From positions 1 to 19,969 of the forward strand of contig CALGSR010000400.1 of NCBI GenBank assembly GCA_937902115.1: a stretch of 19,969 nt of DNA, read 5' to 3'. The position numbers and the translations under genes were made by a program. The stretch comes from an uncultured Bacillus sp. (GTDB lineage: Bacteria > Bacillota > Bacilli > Bacillales > Cytobacillaceae). Within the stretch, counting starts at the first letter, position 1, and every line of letters begins with the position of its first letter. Shown piece by piece: positions 1-7,151 of the stretch. Under the pieces are notes generated by a model. That model had not been told where the DNA came from. It ran no database searches and saw nothing but the letters and a program-made list of their open reading frames with translations.

Positions 1-48
1 AAAAATGATATAGTTAAATAAAAATCTTCTAAAATGGAGCATGATCAC

Positions 49-1110
49 ATGAAATATTTCATCATGGCCAGTATCCTAACAATTATCGGTATCATCACCT
101 TTATTCTTTTCGACAATGGATATCTTTTTCAGGAACAAAAAATCACATTTGATGAGGAACAATCCGGTCTGGAAGATCAAATCATCATTCATTTAAGCCA
201 TGTGACAGCGGAAAATACCCCGAAAGGCCTGGCTGCGCAGAAATTTTCTGAACTCACTTTTGAAAAAACAAACGGCCGGGTAAAAGTGCAGGTTTATCCT
301 AACGGAATTCTTTACTCAGATAATGACGAACTGGAAGCCTTAAGAAAAGGAAATGTACAAATGATTGCCCCCAGTTATACCAACATGACCGACATTGTCC
401 CGCAATGGAAAGTACTGGACCTTCCCTTTCTGTTTCAAGATTATGATCATATCAAAAATGTTTTTACAGGTGAAACAGGAGAGCAACTCCTCCAGTTTAT
501 AACAGACAAGAAAATAAAGGGACTTGCTTTTTGGAGTAACGGATTTAAACAAATGACAAACGATAGCCACCCATTACTCGAGCCTGAAGATTTTGCGGGC
601 AACACCTTCCGGATCATGCCTGGTGAGGGGCTAAAAAAACAATTCCATGCTCTTGGTGCCAAAACAATCACAACTTCTTTTACAGAAGTATTTAGTTCAC
701 TGGAAAAACAGATGGTCGATGGACAGGAGAATACAATATCCAATATTTATACAAAAGGATTATATCAATACCAGCCCTATCTAACCCTAAGCAATCATGG
801 GGTATTAGGCTATGCTGTAATGGTAAATCAGGATTTTTGGGACAGCCTACCAGAGGATATCAGACTGCAGATTGAGGATGCCATGAGGGAAACAACCCTA
901 TGGAATATGGAGAAATCCATTCAAATGAATGAAACACAGCTCGTAGAAATACAAAAGATGGAAGACATTCATGTTTATGAACTTCCCCCCGATGCTAAGG
1001 ATAGATGGAGCAAGCATTTTAAAACACTGTATCAGGAAACTAAACAAGAAGCCGGATCTGACTTAATAGAATTAATAGGAAATAAATCAGCAAAAGATTC
1101 ACAAAATTGA
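49..1110 (+). CDS. dctB: DctB-like TRAP-type C4-dicarboxylate-binding protein
   Basis: DctP-family (TRAP) solute-binding protein, about 353 aa. A hydrophobic N-terminal segment (about residues 2-21) with no lipobox cysteine suggests a signal anchor or uncleaved signal, so the binding domain faces the outside. Family hallmarks are visible: the FSHV-like opening strand (HLSHVTAENTPKG), the FRIMPG segment that holds the ligand-binding Arg, and VDGQENTISNIY followed by a YLTLSNHG block. I start at ATG 49 because GGAG at 36-39 lies 9 nt upstream; ATG 34 has no ribosome site. No DctQ/DctM membrane subunits follow. Instead a DctP-type symporter comes next, as in the B. subtilis dctB/dctSR/dctP system, where DctB acts as an accessory sensor for the DctS kinase. 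By analogy I infer a sensing rather than a transport role. dctS and dctR are not in the window and could lie to the left. Confidence 0.8.
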   Translation: MKYFIMASILTIIGIITFILFDNGYLFQEQKITFDEEQSGLEDQIIIHLSHVTAENTPKGLAAQKFSELTFEKTNGRVKVQVYPNGILYSDNDELEALRKGNVQMIAPSYTNMTDIVPQWKVLDLPFLFQDYDHIKNVFTGETGEQLLQFITDKKIKGLAFWSNGFKQMTNDSHPLLEPEDFAGNTFRIMPGEGLKKQFHALGAKTITTSFTEVFSSLEKQMVDGQENTISNIYTKGLYQYQPYLTLSNHGVLGYAVMVNQDFWDSLPEDIRLQIEDAMRETTLWNMEKSIQMNETQLVEIQKMEDIHVYELPPDAKDRWSKHFKTLYQETKQEAGSDLIELIGNKSAKDSQN

Positions 1111-1118
1111 TGATTCAC

Positions 1119-1149
1119 AAGGACTTCTGAAAGGCAGAAGTCCTTTTTG
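1119..1149 (+). terminator. Rho-independent terminator after dctB-like gene
   Basis: A perfect 10-bp stem (AAGGACTTCT at 1119-1128, AGAAGTCCTT at 1136-1145) with a 7-nt loop is followed by a T-rich tail. It lies 8 nt after the stop codon and separates the binding-protein transcript from the downstream symporter gene. Confidence 0.9.
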
Positions 1150-1299
1150 TTATATATCAGCATCTATGCATTCGTGACCTTTTTATTAAAGACGGCAAAT
1201 AGATCTGTCCTAAGCATTATTAAATCTGACCTTTATAACTGTTATACAACAAAATGAGACCAAAAAGAATAAAAAGAACAATAATACCATAAAAGCACA

Positions 1300-1327
1300 T
1301 TGTGAAATTTGTCTGCTAAGATAAAAA
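1300..1327 (+). promoter_or_regulatory. Weak candidate promoter of the DctP-like symporter
   Basis: TTGTGA at 1300-1305 and TAAAAA at 1322-1327 are separated by 16 bp. The match to sigma-A consensus is weak, as would be expected for a promoter needing an activator (DctR in B. subtilis). The rest of 1150-1299 is AT-rich with no gene that I can support. Confidence 0.3.
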
Positions 1328-1333
1328 CACGAA

Positions 1334-1349
1334 ATGAAAACCGTTTCAT
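1334..1349 (+). promoter_or_regulatory. cre-like palindrome (possible CcpA site) before the symporter gene
   Basis: ATGAAAACCGTTTCAT has 6-bp inverted arms around a 4-bp centre. It matches the 14-bp cre consensus TGWAANCGNTNWCA at all but one defined position. It lies 21 nt upstream of the start codon, just before the GGGAGG ribosome site. There it could act as a roadblock for carbon catabolite repression, which suits a C4-dicarboxylate uptake gene. Confidence 0.5.
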
Positions 1350-1369
1350 AGATTAGAGGGAGGTACAGT

Positions 1370-2659
1370 ATGAAAATAAAAAAAATACTGAATAATTTAA
1401 CTGTTCGGGTTGTTATTGGTATTATAGTCGGTATACTTATCGGATTTTTATTCCCGGAATTCGGCGCAAAATTAAAAGTCTTGGCTGATATTTTTATAAA
1501 AATGATTAAAATGGTTATCGCCCCAATTATCTTCTTTACGATTGTAATCGGAATTGGCGGTATGGGGGACATGAAAAAAGTAGGGCGTATCGGGGGAAAA
1601 GCTCTGCTCTATTTCGAAATTGTAACCACCTTCGCTCTTGGGATTGGATTAATCGTTGTAAACATTATAAAGCCTGGGGTAGGTTTCAATATTAATGCAG
1701 TAGACAGCGGAGATATTTCGCAATATACAACGAAAGCCGCTGAATCAGATAACGGGGCGATGTCCTTTATTCTAGGTATTGTTCCTGATAATGCCGTTGC
1801 AGCGCTCGCTGGGGGCGATTTGCTGCCAATCTTGTTCTTTGCCGTATTATTCGGATTTGCATTAGCACAACTAGGAGAAAAAGGACAACCAATTGTTGAT
1901 TTATTCGGAAAACTAGCTGATGTATTCTTCGGTATCGTTAATATGATTATGAAATTTTCTCCAATTGCTGCAGCTGGGGCGATGGCCTACACAATCGGAA
2001 AGTTTGGTCTCGGTTCGCTTACATTACTTGGAAAACTAATGGGATCTGTATACATCACGATGTTCTTATTCATTATCCTCGTTATTGGTGCCATTGCAAA
2101 AATTTATAAATTCAACATCTTCAAATTTATTGCTTATATTAAAGAAGAAATTTTACTTGTACTTGGAACCTCTTCATCAGAAGCGGCCATGCCGAAAATG
2201 ATGAAAAAATTAGAGCAATATGGCTGTTCTAAATCTGTTGTTGGCTTAGTTATTCCAACTGGGTATTCCTTTAATCTAGATGGAACGTCGATTTACCTGT
2301 CCATGGCAGCAATGTTTATTGCACAGGCTTACGGTGTTGACCTTTCCATCCTGCAAATGCTTACATTGATGGGAATCTTAATGATTACCTCCAAAGGAGC
2401 TGCTGGGGTTACCGGTTCTGGATTCATCGTACTAGCGGCAACATTGGCTGCATTCCCGATGATTCCTGTTGAAGGGATTGCCCTTCTGCTTGGTGTAGAC
2501 CGCTTCATGTCTGAAGCACGGGCGATTACTAACCTAATCGGAAATGGCGTAGCGACTTTCTTTGTTTCTAAAACTGAAAATGAATTCCATCCAGGCGTTG
2601 TAGTAGAAACAGAAGTACAACCGCAATTGCAGCCATCTGCACAGGAACAAATCATTTAA
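1370..2659 (+). CDS. dctP: C4-dicarboxylate:cation symporter, DAACS family (DctP-like)
   Basis: Membrane transporter of the dicarboxylate/amino acid:cation symporter family, 429 aa, close to the usual 420-430. It probably imports succinate, fumarate or malate with H+ or Na+. Family signatures are clear: FIKMIKMVIAPIIF (about 42-55), the serine-rich hairpin GTSSSEAAMPKM (266-277), PTGYSFNLDGTSIYL (296-310) and GVDRFMSEARAITNLIGNG (375-393), the last holding the substrate-coordinating residues. Hydrophobic segments fit the eight-helix, two-hairpin fold. The ATG is preceded by GGGAGG with 6-nt spacing. The sequence resembles B. subtilis DctP more than GltT/GltP as I recall them, and the adjacent DctB-like gene supports C4-dicarboxylates over glutamate. 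A cre-like site in the leader suggests carbon control. The glutamine-rich C-terminal tail (about 417-427) looks unstructured. Confidence 0.88.
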   Translation: MKIKKILNNLTVRVVIGIIVGILIGFLFPEFGAKLKVLADIFIKMIKMVIAPIIFFTIVIGIGGMGDMKKVGRIGGKALLYFEIVTTFALGIGLIVVNIIKPGVGFNINAVDSGDISQYTTKAAESDNGAMSFILGIVPDNAVAALAGGDLLPILFFAVLFGFALAQLGEKGQPIVDLFGKLADVFFGIVNMIMKFSPIAAAGAMAYTIGKFGLGSLTLLGKLMGSVYITMFLFIILVIGAIAKIYKFNIFKFIAYIKEEILLVLGTSSSEAAMPKMMKKLEQYGCSKSVVGLVIPTGYSFNLDGTSIYLSMAAMFIAQAYGVDLSILQMLTLMGILMITSKGAAGVTGSGFIVLAATLAAFPMIPVEGIALLLGVDRFMSEARAITNLIGNGVATFFVSKTENEFHPGVVVETEVQPQLQPSAQEQII

Positions 2660-2682
2660 ACGAATGATTACTAAAGATAACA

Positions 2683-2716
2683 AAAAGCTGACTCATCCTT
2701 ATATGAGTCAGCTTTT
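2683..2716 (+). terminator. Rho-independent terminator after dctP
   Basis: A perfect 14-bp stem (AAAAGCTGACTCAT at 2683-2696, its complement at 2703-2716) with a 6-nt loop ends in TTTT. It lies 23 nt after the dctP stop codon. Confidence 0.92.
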
Positions 2717-2846
2717 CCAACTTACAAATATTTCCCAATTGGTTCTTCTTGCGAAAAGCCTATTTCCTTTCTATTATTAAGAATATCTATTATGATATAT
2801 TTAGAGTTGCGAAATATTAGTATAACGAAAGAAGTGTTGATACCCT

Positions 2847-4070
2847 ATGCTAGAAAGCAGAATAGCAAAGCGCAATCTGATGATTATGTGGTTTGCTAAC
2901 TTTTTTGTCGGGGCAAGCATGACGATGATACTCCCCTTTATTTCATTGTATATCAATTCATTTGGGGATTTTTCAAAAACGTATGTCCAACAGTGGTCCG
3001 GTTGGGCATTTTCCATTACCTTTGTAACAGCCTTTCTTTTTTCACCGCTTTGGGGAAAAATCGGTGATCATTACGGCAGGAAAAAAATCCTGATTTTCTC
3101 CGGTTTGGGACTGGCATCATCCCTTTTTCTAATGGGATTTGTCAGCAATGTTTTGCAGTTGTTTATCCTAAGATTGTTCACTGGTATTTTTACTGGTTTT
3201 ATCGCAACGTCACAGGCCTATATTTCAACGCAGACCCCTAAGGAAAAAGCTGGTCGTGTTCTTGGTACATTGCAGACAGGAAATATTACCGGAAGTTTAA
3301 TGGGACCTCTTTTCGGCGGGATGCTCGCCGATGCTGCCGGCTTTGCCGCAACCTTTCAATTAATGTCCTTCGCCATTTTGATTTCCGTTCTCCTTGTTTT
3401 CGCGACTAAGGAATTTAGACTGAAAGGCAAGCCGGGGACAAAGACAAGCTATTCCAGCAAGGAAGTCTTGCTGCACATTATCAAGAACCCTGTCATGATT
3501 ACAGTCTTGCTGTTATCCACACTTATTCAAATAGCCAATTTCAGCATTCAGCCCATTCTTTCCTTATTTGTCTATGAACTGCATGGCACGGCAAATCTGG
3601 CGTTATTCTCCGGTATGGCTTTTTCAGCTGCTGGTTTAGGAAATTTATTATTTGCACGAAAATGGGGAAGCCTCGGTGACCGCTTTGGATATATTAGACT
3701 TCTGATCATTCTATTATTTGCAGCAGGTCTTATCTACTTTCCAGGGGCCTTTATTACAGAATACTGGCAGCTGCTAATCATTCGCTTTATGCTCGGGGCA
3801 GCCATCGGCGGTTTGATCCCTGTGAGGGTTGCATATATCCGTTCTAAAGCCCCTATCGCCATGCAAGGTGAAGTAATGGGATATAATACGAGCCTGCAAT
3901 TTCTCGGCAATATTATCGGTCCGTCGATTGGAGGCATCATCTCAGGCCGCTTCGGTTTTTCCGCTGTCTTTATTTCAACCAGCTCATTACTTCTGTTCGG
4001 AGGAATCATTCTTCTAGTGGTCATGCAAAAGAGTACACATATTGGAAAAAGATTATTTAAAACAAGTTAA
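2847..4070 (+). CDS. MFS multidrug efflux transporter, MdtG-like (DHA1)
   Basis: Major facilitator superfamily transporter, 407 aa, with hydrophobicity fitting 12 membrane helices and basic tails inside the cell. The N-half loop between helices 2 and 3 carries motif A as GKIGDHYGRKK (about 70-80). The matching loop in the C-half reads GSLGDRFGYIR. The opening WFANFFVGASMTMILPFISLYI, the LGTLQTGNITGSLMGPLFGG segment and the second half follow the E. coli MdtG pattern, so proton-driven export of lipophilic drugs is likely but the substrate is unknown. The ribosome site before ATG 2847 is weak (GAAGTG at 2831-2836, 10-nt spacing), yet the next Met has none. The gene has terminators on both sides, so it is probably transcribed alone. 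Confidence 0.82.
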   Translation: MLESRIAKRNLMIMWFANFFVGASMTMILPFISLYINSFGDFSKTYVQQWSGWAFSITFVTAFLFSPLWGKIGDHYGRKKILIFSGLGLASSLFLMGFVSNVLQLFILRLFTGIFTGFIATSQAYISTQTPKEKAGRVLGTLQTGNITGSLMGPLFGGMLADAAGFAATFQLMSFAILISVLLVFATKEFRLKGKPGTKTSYSSKEVLLHIIKNPVMITVLLLSTLIQIANFSIQPILSLFVYELHGTANLALFSGMAFSAAGLGNLLFARKWGSLGDRFGYIRLLIILLFAAGLIYFPGAFITEYWQLLIIRFMLGAAIGGLIPVRVAYIRSKAPIAMQGEVMGYNTSLQFLGNIIGPSIGGIISGRFGFSAVFISTSSLLLFGGIILLVVMQKSTHIGKRLFKTS

Positions 4071-4081
4071 CAAATACATGA

Positions 4082-4114
4082 AAAAAGACGATGAGCCTAT
4101 TTCATCGTCTTTTT
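4082..4114. terminator. Bidirectional terminator between the MFS gene and hom
   Basis: A perfect 13-bp stem (AAAAAGACGATGA at 4082-4094, TCATCGTCTTTTT at 4102-4114) has A-runs on one side and T-runs on the other. It therefore gives a U-tail on both strands. It lies between two convergent genes whose stop codons are at 4070 and 4120. Confidence 0.93.
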
Positions 4115-4119
4115 CCACA

Positions 4120-5337
4120 TTATAAACTTATTGTTTTCTTCGTAAAGAAAAACTCACCTTCAACAGGATAAATGGCTATTTCCGGATTCTGCTTTTCAAA
4201 TGCTCTAACATCCTTCTCTAACGCTTCAAAGTACAACGTCTGCTCATTTAATTGATCAACACTTGTAAATTGCTGCGGCAATAAGGAAGCATCGACAGAA
4301 CGACTAAAAATCAGCCATTTTCCTCCTCTTTGCTTCAGCTGTTCCCCTCTTTGAGGATTCCGGCCTGTAAAAACAGGGACTGGTTCCTGATACAAATGGA
4401 GAATATCTTCAATCACTGCACTTGCTGTTGGATATTTACCTGCACCGGGCCCTGTCAATGCAATATTTCCAACAATATCCGCATCAATGGAAACAGCATT
4501 TGTCACTCCTTCCACCCCGTAGAATGGATGGCTGGCAGATACAAGGACAGGCTGAACCTTACATTGAATGGTATTATCGTATTTTTCCAATTTAGCAACA
4601 TGTTTAAATTTCAACCCGATTGAATCCGCCTGTTGGATTTCCTTTTCGGTAATAGAGGTAATCCCCTTACGAAAGATATCTTCCTCTTGAGGGACTCCAC
4701 CAAAAACCACTTGGCTAAGAATCAATGCTTTATAATAGGCATCAAAGCCCTCGATATCATTGGTTGGATCGGCTTCAGCATAGCCCTTTTCCTGAGCAAC
4801 CTTTAATGTGTCTGCAAAAGGCTGGCCCTCTTCCCTCATCGATGTAAGAATAAAGTTCGAAGTACCATTGATGATCCCTTCTACCTTTGTCACCACATTG
4901 ATATTCAATAGTTTTCTCAGCGTTTGAATAATTGGTATTCCCCCGGCTACCGTTGCTTCAAAGCCGGCAGCTGTTTGATTTTTTGCTGCCAGCGATAACA
5001 GCTCTTCACCATGCTCGGCAAACATTTCTTTATTAGCGGTCACTATATGACAGCCTCTTTTTATCGAACGCTTCAAATAAGGAAAACTCGCCTTGCCAAC
5101 AATGGCATCAATAACGATATCTAAATGAGGCAGCTCGATTATGTCTTCAAAGCTATCAGTTAAAAGAACCTCATGTTCAATTGACTTATGCTTCTCTATA
5201 TTATTTACCAGTACAGCCACAACCTTAACAGGCTTTTTCAGGAAAAACTGTAGCCGCTCTTGAGACGTTTGAATGATATCATATACTCCTTGTCCAACTG
5301 TCCCAAATCCTAATAGCGCCACATTAATTGCTGTCAT
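4120..5337 (-). CDS. hom: Homoserine dehydrogenase, form without an ACT domain
   Basis: NAD(P)-dependent reduction of aspartate semialdehyde to homoserine, the branch point to methionine and threonine. In order: a Rossmann domain with GFGTVGQG (10-17), TANKE (100-104), the catalytic-domain signature GIINGTSNF (154-162), EADPTNDIEG (188-197) with the nearby Lys203 expected in hydride/proton transfer, and TGPGAGKYPTA. Length is 405 aa; B. subtilis Hom has about 433 with a C-terminal ACT domain. After about residue 325 I see only a short tail that does not read as ACT, so threonine feedback through that domain is probably absent. Start ATG 5337 has AAAGGG 10 nt upstream. The gene lies downstream of aspartokinase yclM, behind a SAM-I riboswitch and terminator. 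I infer a methionine-oriented paralog; a second hom with thrC and thrB may exist elsewhere. Confidence 0.9.
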   Translation of the reverse strand: MTAINVALLGFGTVGQGVYDIIQTSQERLQFFLKKPVKVVAVLVNNIEKHKSIEHEVLLTDSFEDIIELPHLDIVIDAIVGKASFPYLKRSIKRGCHIVTANKEMFAEHGEELLSLAAKNQTAAGFEATVAGGIPIIQTLRKLLNINVVTKVEGIINGTSNFILTSMREEGQPFADTLKVAQEKGYAEADPTNDIEGFDAYYKALILSQVVFGGVPQEEDIFRKGITSITEKEIQQADSIGLKFKHVAKLEKYDNTIQCKVQPVLVSASHPFYGVEGVTNAVSIDADIVGNIALTGPGAGKYPTASAVIEDILHLYQEPVPVFTGRNPQRGEQLKQRGGKWLIFSRSVDASLLPQQFTSVDQLNEQTLYFEALEKDVRAFEKQNPEIAIYPVEGEFFFTKKTISL

Positions 5338-5357
5338 CCTACCTCATCCCTTTCTAA

Positions 5358-5406
5358 TCCTTAATAAAGAAAGACCCCTTCAAATATAAATAAGAAGAGG
5401 TCTTTC
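5358..5406 (-). terminator. Riboswitch-controlled intrinsic terminator in the hom leader
   Basis: On the minus strand GAAAGACCTCTTC (5406-5394) pairs with GAAGGGGTCTTTC (5381-5369) over 13 bp with one G-U pair, followed by a U-rich stretch. The CCTCTT of its 5' arm can instead pair with AAGAGG in the 3' strand of aptamer helix P1. This is the usual S-box switch: antiterminator without SAM, terminator when SAM stabilises P1. Confidence 0.88.
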
Positions 5407-5417
5407 ATCTATTCCTC

Positions 5418-5521
5418 CTCTTATCTTCCAGAAAACATTCTGCAGAAATTAGCACCTTTTCAAGTCTCTTGAAGGTTGCCGGGCTTCACAGGGTCTGTCC
5501 CTCCACCACTCTGGATAAGAG
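5418..5521 (-). ncRNA. SAM-I riboswitch (S-box) aptamer upstream of hom
   Basis: S-box aptamer of about 104 nt read on the minus strand. P1 is formed by CTCTTATC (5521-5514) and GATAAGAG (5425-5418). The conserved core reads GGTGGAGGGAC (5507-5497), then GCCCGGCAACC (5484-5474), then AAGGTGCTAATTTC (5458-5445), which are the kink-turn and J3/4 blocks of the SAM-I family. A P4 hairpin follows. It is coupled to the terminator at 5358-5406. It begins only 33 nt after the stop codon of the upstream aspartokinase gene, so it can act both on a local promoter transcript and on read-through from yclM. High SAM is expected to lower hom expression. Confidence 0.97.
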
Positions 5522-5554
5522 ATTACTATTTCATTATTTGAGCAACTAAATACC

Positions 5555-6919
5555 TTAACCGACTAGTACATTAGCAAAGAATTCATTATATAATGCTTGT
5601 ACCGCTTTTTTCTCATCTTCTTCTTTCACACCGAACATCATACTTACTTCAGATGAACCTTGGTTTATCATATCGATATTAATGCCTGCCGCAGCTAATG
5701 CTTTTGCTGCTCTTGATGTTGTACCTACGTTGCGGCGCATTCCTTCTCCTACTACCATGATTAATGCCAAGTGATGTTCGATTTTCACTTCGTCTGCATG
5801 AAGCTCTTCCTTAATCCGATTAATAACAGCTGTTTTTATTTCCTCAGTTAATTGTTTTTCACGTAAAATAACTGTAATATCATCAATTCCAGATGGAACA
5901 TGCTCGTAGCTTAAATGGAAATCCTCAAGAATTTGCAAGAGTCGGCGACCAAAGCCCACTTCTCTATTCATTAAGTATTTGCCGATATAAATGCTGCAGA
6001 AGCCGTCATCACTGGCAATCCCAACAACTGGTCCATTTGTATTTTCACGACTGCTGACAATCTTTGTTCCAGGAGCGGATGGATTATTAGTGTTTTTCAC
6101 TTGGACAGGAATACCAGCACGGAAAGCCGGAATTAACGCTTCATCATGGAAAACAGAGAAACCTGCATAAGAAAGTTCACGCATTTCACGGTAAGTTAAC
6201 TCGCGGATTTCTTTTGGTTTCTTAACAATCGTTGGATTAACAGTATACACTGCATCAACATCGGTAAAATTCTCATACAAATCTGCTTTTACGCCATTTG
6301 CTAAAATGGAACCGGTAATATCTGAACCGCTTCGTGAGAAAGTCAAGACATCTCCTTCTTTGTTGTAGCCAAAAAATCCAGGGACAATCAAAATACCTGA
6401 ACGATCGCGTAATTTATAGATTAGGTCATATGATTCAGGTAAAATTTGCGCACTGCCAGGCTCATTTGTTACATAAATACCTGCCTCTTTTGGATTTACA
6501 TAATAAGCTTCAACGCCCTTTGATTGAAAATAAGCCGCAACCAATTTCGCATTATTATCTTCACCGGCTGCCTTCATGGATTCGATAAACAGAACCGTAT
6601 CTTTTTCCTCCCGGTCCATAATAGCTCTTAAATCGTTTTTAATCTGTTCAATCACAGTTTCAGGAATATTCAATTCCTCTGCAATGCTTGCATATCTATT
6701 CACAATCGTATTAAACTCTTCAGTTGTATCCTGCCCTGCAAGACATTTTTCCCCAAGAGTAATTAAGAGATCCGTTACTTTTATATCATCACTGTATCGC
6801 TTTCCTGGTGCGGAAACAACGACAACTTTACGTTCTGGCTCAGACATAACAATATGAAAAACTTTTTCTAATTGAGTTCCATTCGCCAAAGAACTTCCGC
6901 CAAACTTTACAACTTTCAT
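5555..6919 (-). CDS. yclM: Aspartokinase III (YclM type)
   Basis: Phosphorylates aspartate, the first step to lysine, methionine, threonine and diaminopimelate. The N-terminal kinase domain starts with KFGGSS (5-10) and includes SGEDNNAKL-like (here AGEDNNAKL) and TFSRSGSDITGS. The C-terminal third carries tandem ACT-type regulatory segments, including EHVPSGIDDITVIL and VGTTSRAAKALAAAGINIDM. Length is 454 aa, equal to B. subtilis YclM as I recall it, whose activity is inhibited jointly by lysine and threonine. The reading frame stays open 92 codons further upstream, into the neighbouring dipeptidase gene. I choose ATG 6919 because TAGGGG lies 8 nt before it and MKVVKFGG is the family's N-terminus. 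A sigma-A promoter lies about 46 nt upstream. No terminator separates it from the riboswitch-hom unit. Confidence 0.93.
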   Translation of the reverse strand: MKVVKFGGSSLANGTQLEKVFHIVMSEPERKVVVVSAPGKRYSDDIKVTDLLITLGEKCLAGQDTTEEFNTIVNRYASIAEELNIPETVIEQIKNDLRAIMDREEKDTVLFIESMKAAGEDNNAKLVAAYFQSKGVEAYYVNPKEAGIYVTNEPGSAQILPESYDLIYKLRDRSGILIVPGFFGYNKEGDVLTFSRSGSDITGSILANGVKADLYENFTDVDAVYTVNPTIVKKPKEIRELTYREMRELSYAGFSVFHDEALIPAFRAGIPVQVKNTNNPSAPGTKIVSSRENTNGPVVGIASDDGFCSIYIGKYLMNREVGFGRRLLQILEDFHLSYEHVPSGIDDITVILREKQLTEEIKTAVINRIKEELHADEVKIEHHLALIMVVGEGMRRNVGTTSRAAKALAAAGINIDMINQGSSEVSMMFGVKEEDEKKAVQALYNEFFANVLVG

Positions 6920-6964
6920 TTTTACAACCCCTACATTATAATTTTCAGTAAAATTGTATTTTTT

Positions 6965-6993
6965 ATTATCCACCCTTTTATAAAAAAAATCAA
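6965..6993 (-). promoter_or_regulatory. Sigma-A promoter of yclM
   Basis: On the minus strand TTGATT (6993-6988), a 17-bp spacer and GATAAT (6970-6965) give a good sigma-A promoter. Transcription should start near 6958, leaving a leader of about 40 nt. That is too short for a lysine riboswitch, and none is visible. Confidence 0.75.
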
Positions 6994-7059
6994 TAACTAT
7001 TTCTCTTATAGAGGGACAAATGTACTTTTCAGACGAACAAAATACGATAGATTGACAAA

Positions 7060-7099
7060 TAAATAGAAAATCCGAGTTTTTTAGCAGCTCGGATTTTCT
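7060..7099 (-). terminator. Terminator after the dipeptidase gene
   Basis: On the minus strand a perfect 12-bp stem (AGAAAATCCGAG at 7099-7088, CTCGGATTTTCT at 7076-7065) is followed by a T-rich ATTTATTT tail. It lies 52 nt after the dipeptidase stop codon and separates it from yclM. Confidence 0.88.
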
Positions 7100-7151
7100 G
7101 TTTATCTTATCATATTTGACATTACTGGCAAGCTGATTGTCTATTCCATCG

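Noticed and set aside
49..1110. First gene of a complete TRAP transporter.
   Set aside because: A terminator and then a DAACS symporter follow, not DctQ/DctM subunits.
2760..2846. Promoter of the MFS gene.
   Set aside because: Several TATGAT/TTGCGA-like pieces exist, but none has an acceptable partner at 16-18 bp, so I did not list one.
6920..7060. Lysine riboswitch or T-box ahead of yclM.
   Set aside because: The promoter at 6965-6993 leaves only about 40 nt of leader, and no conserved core is present.
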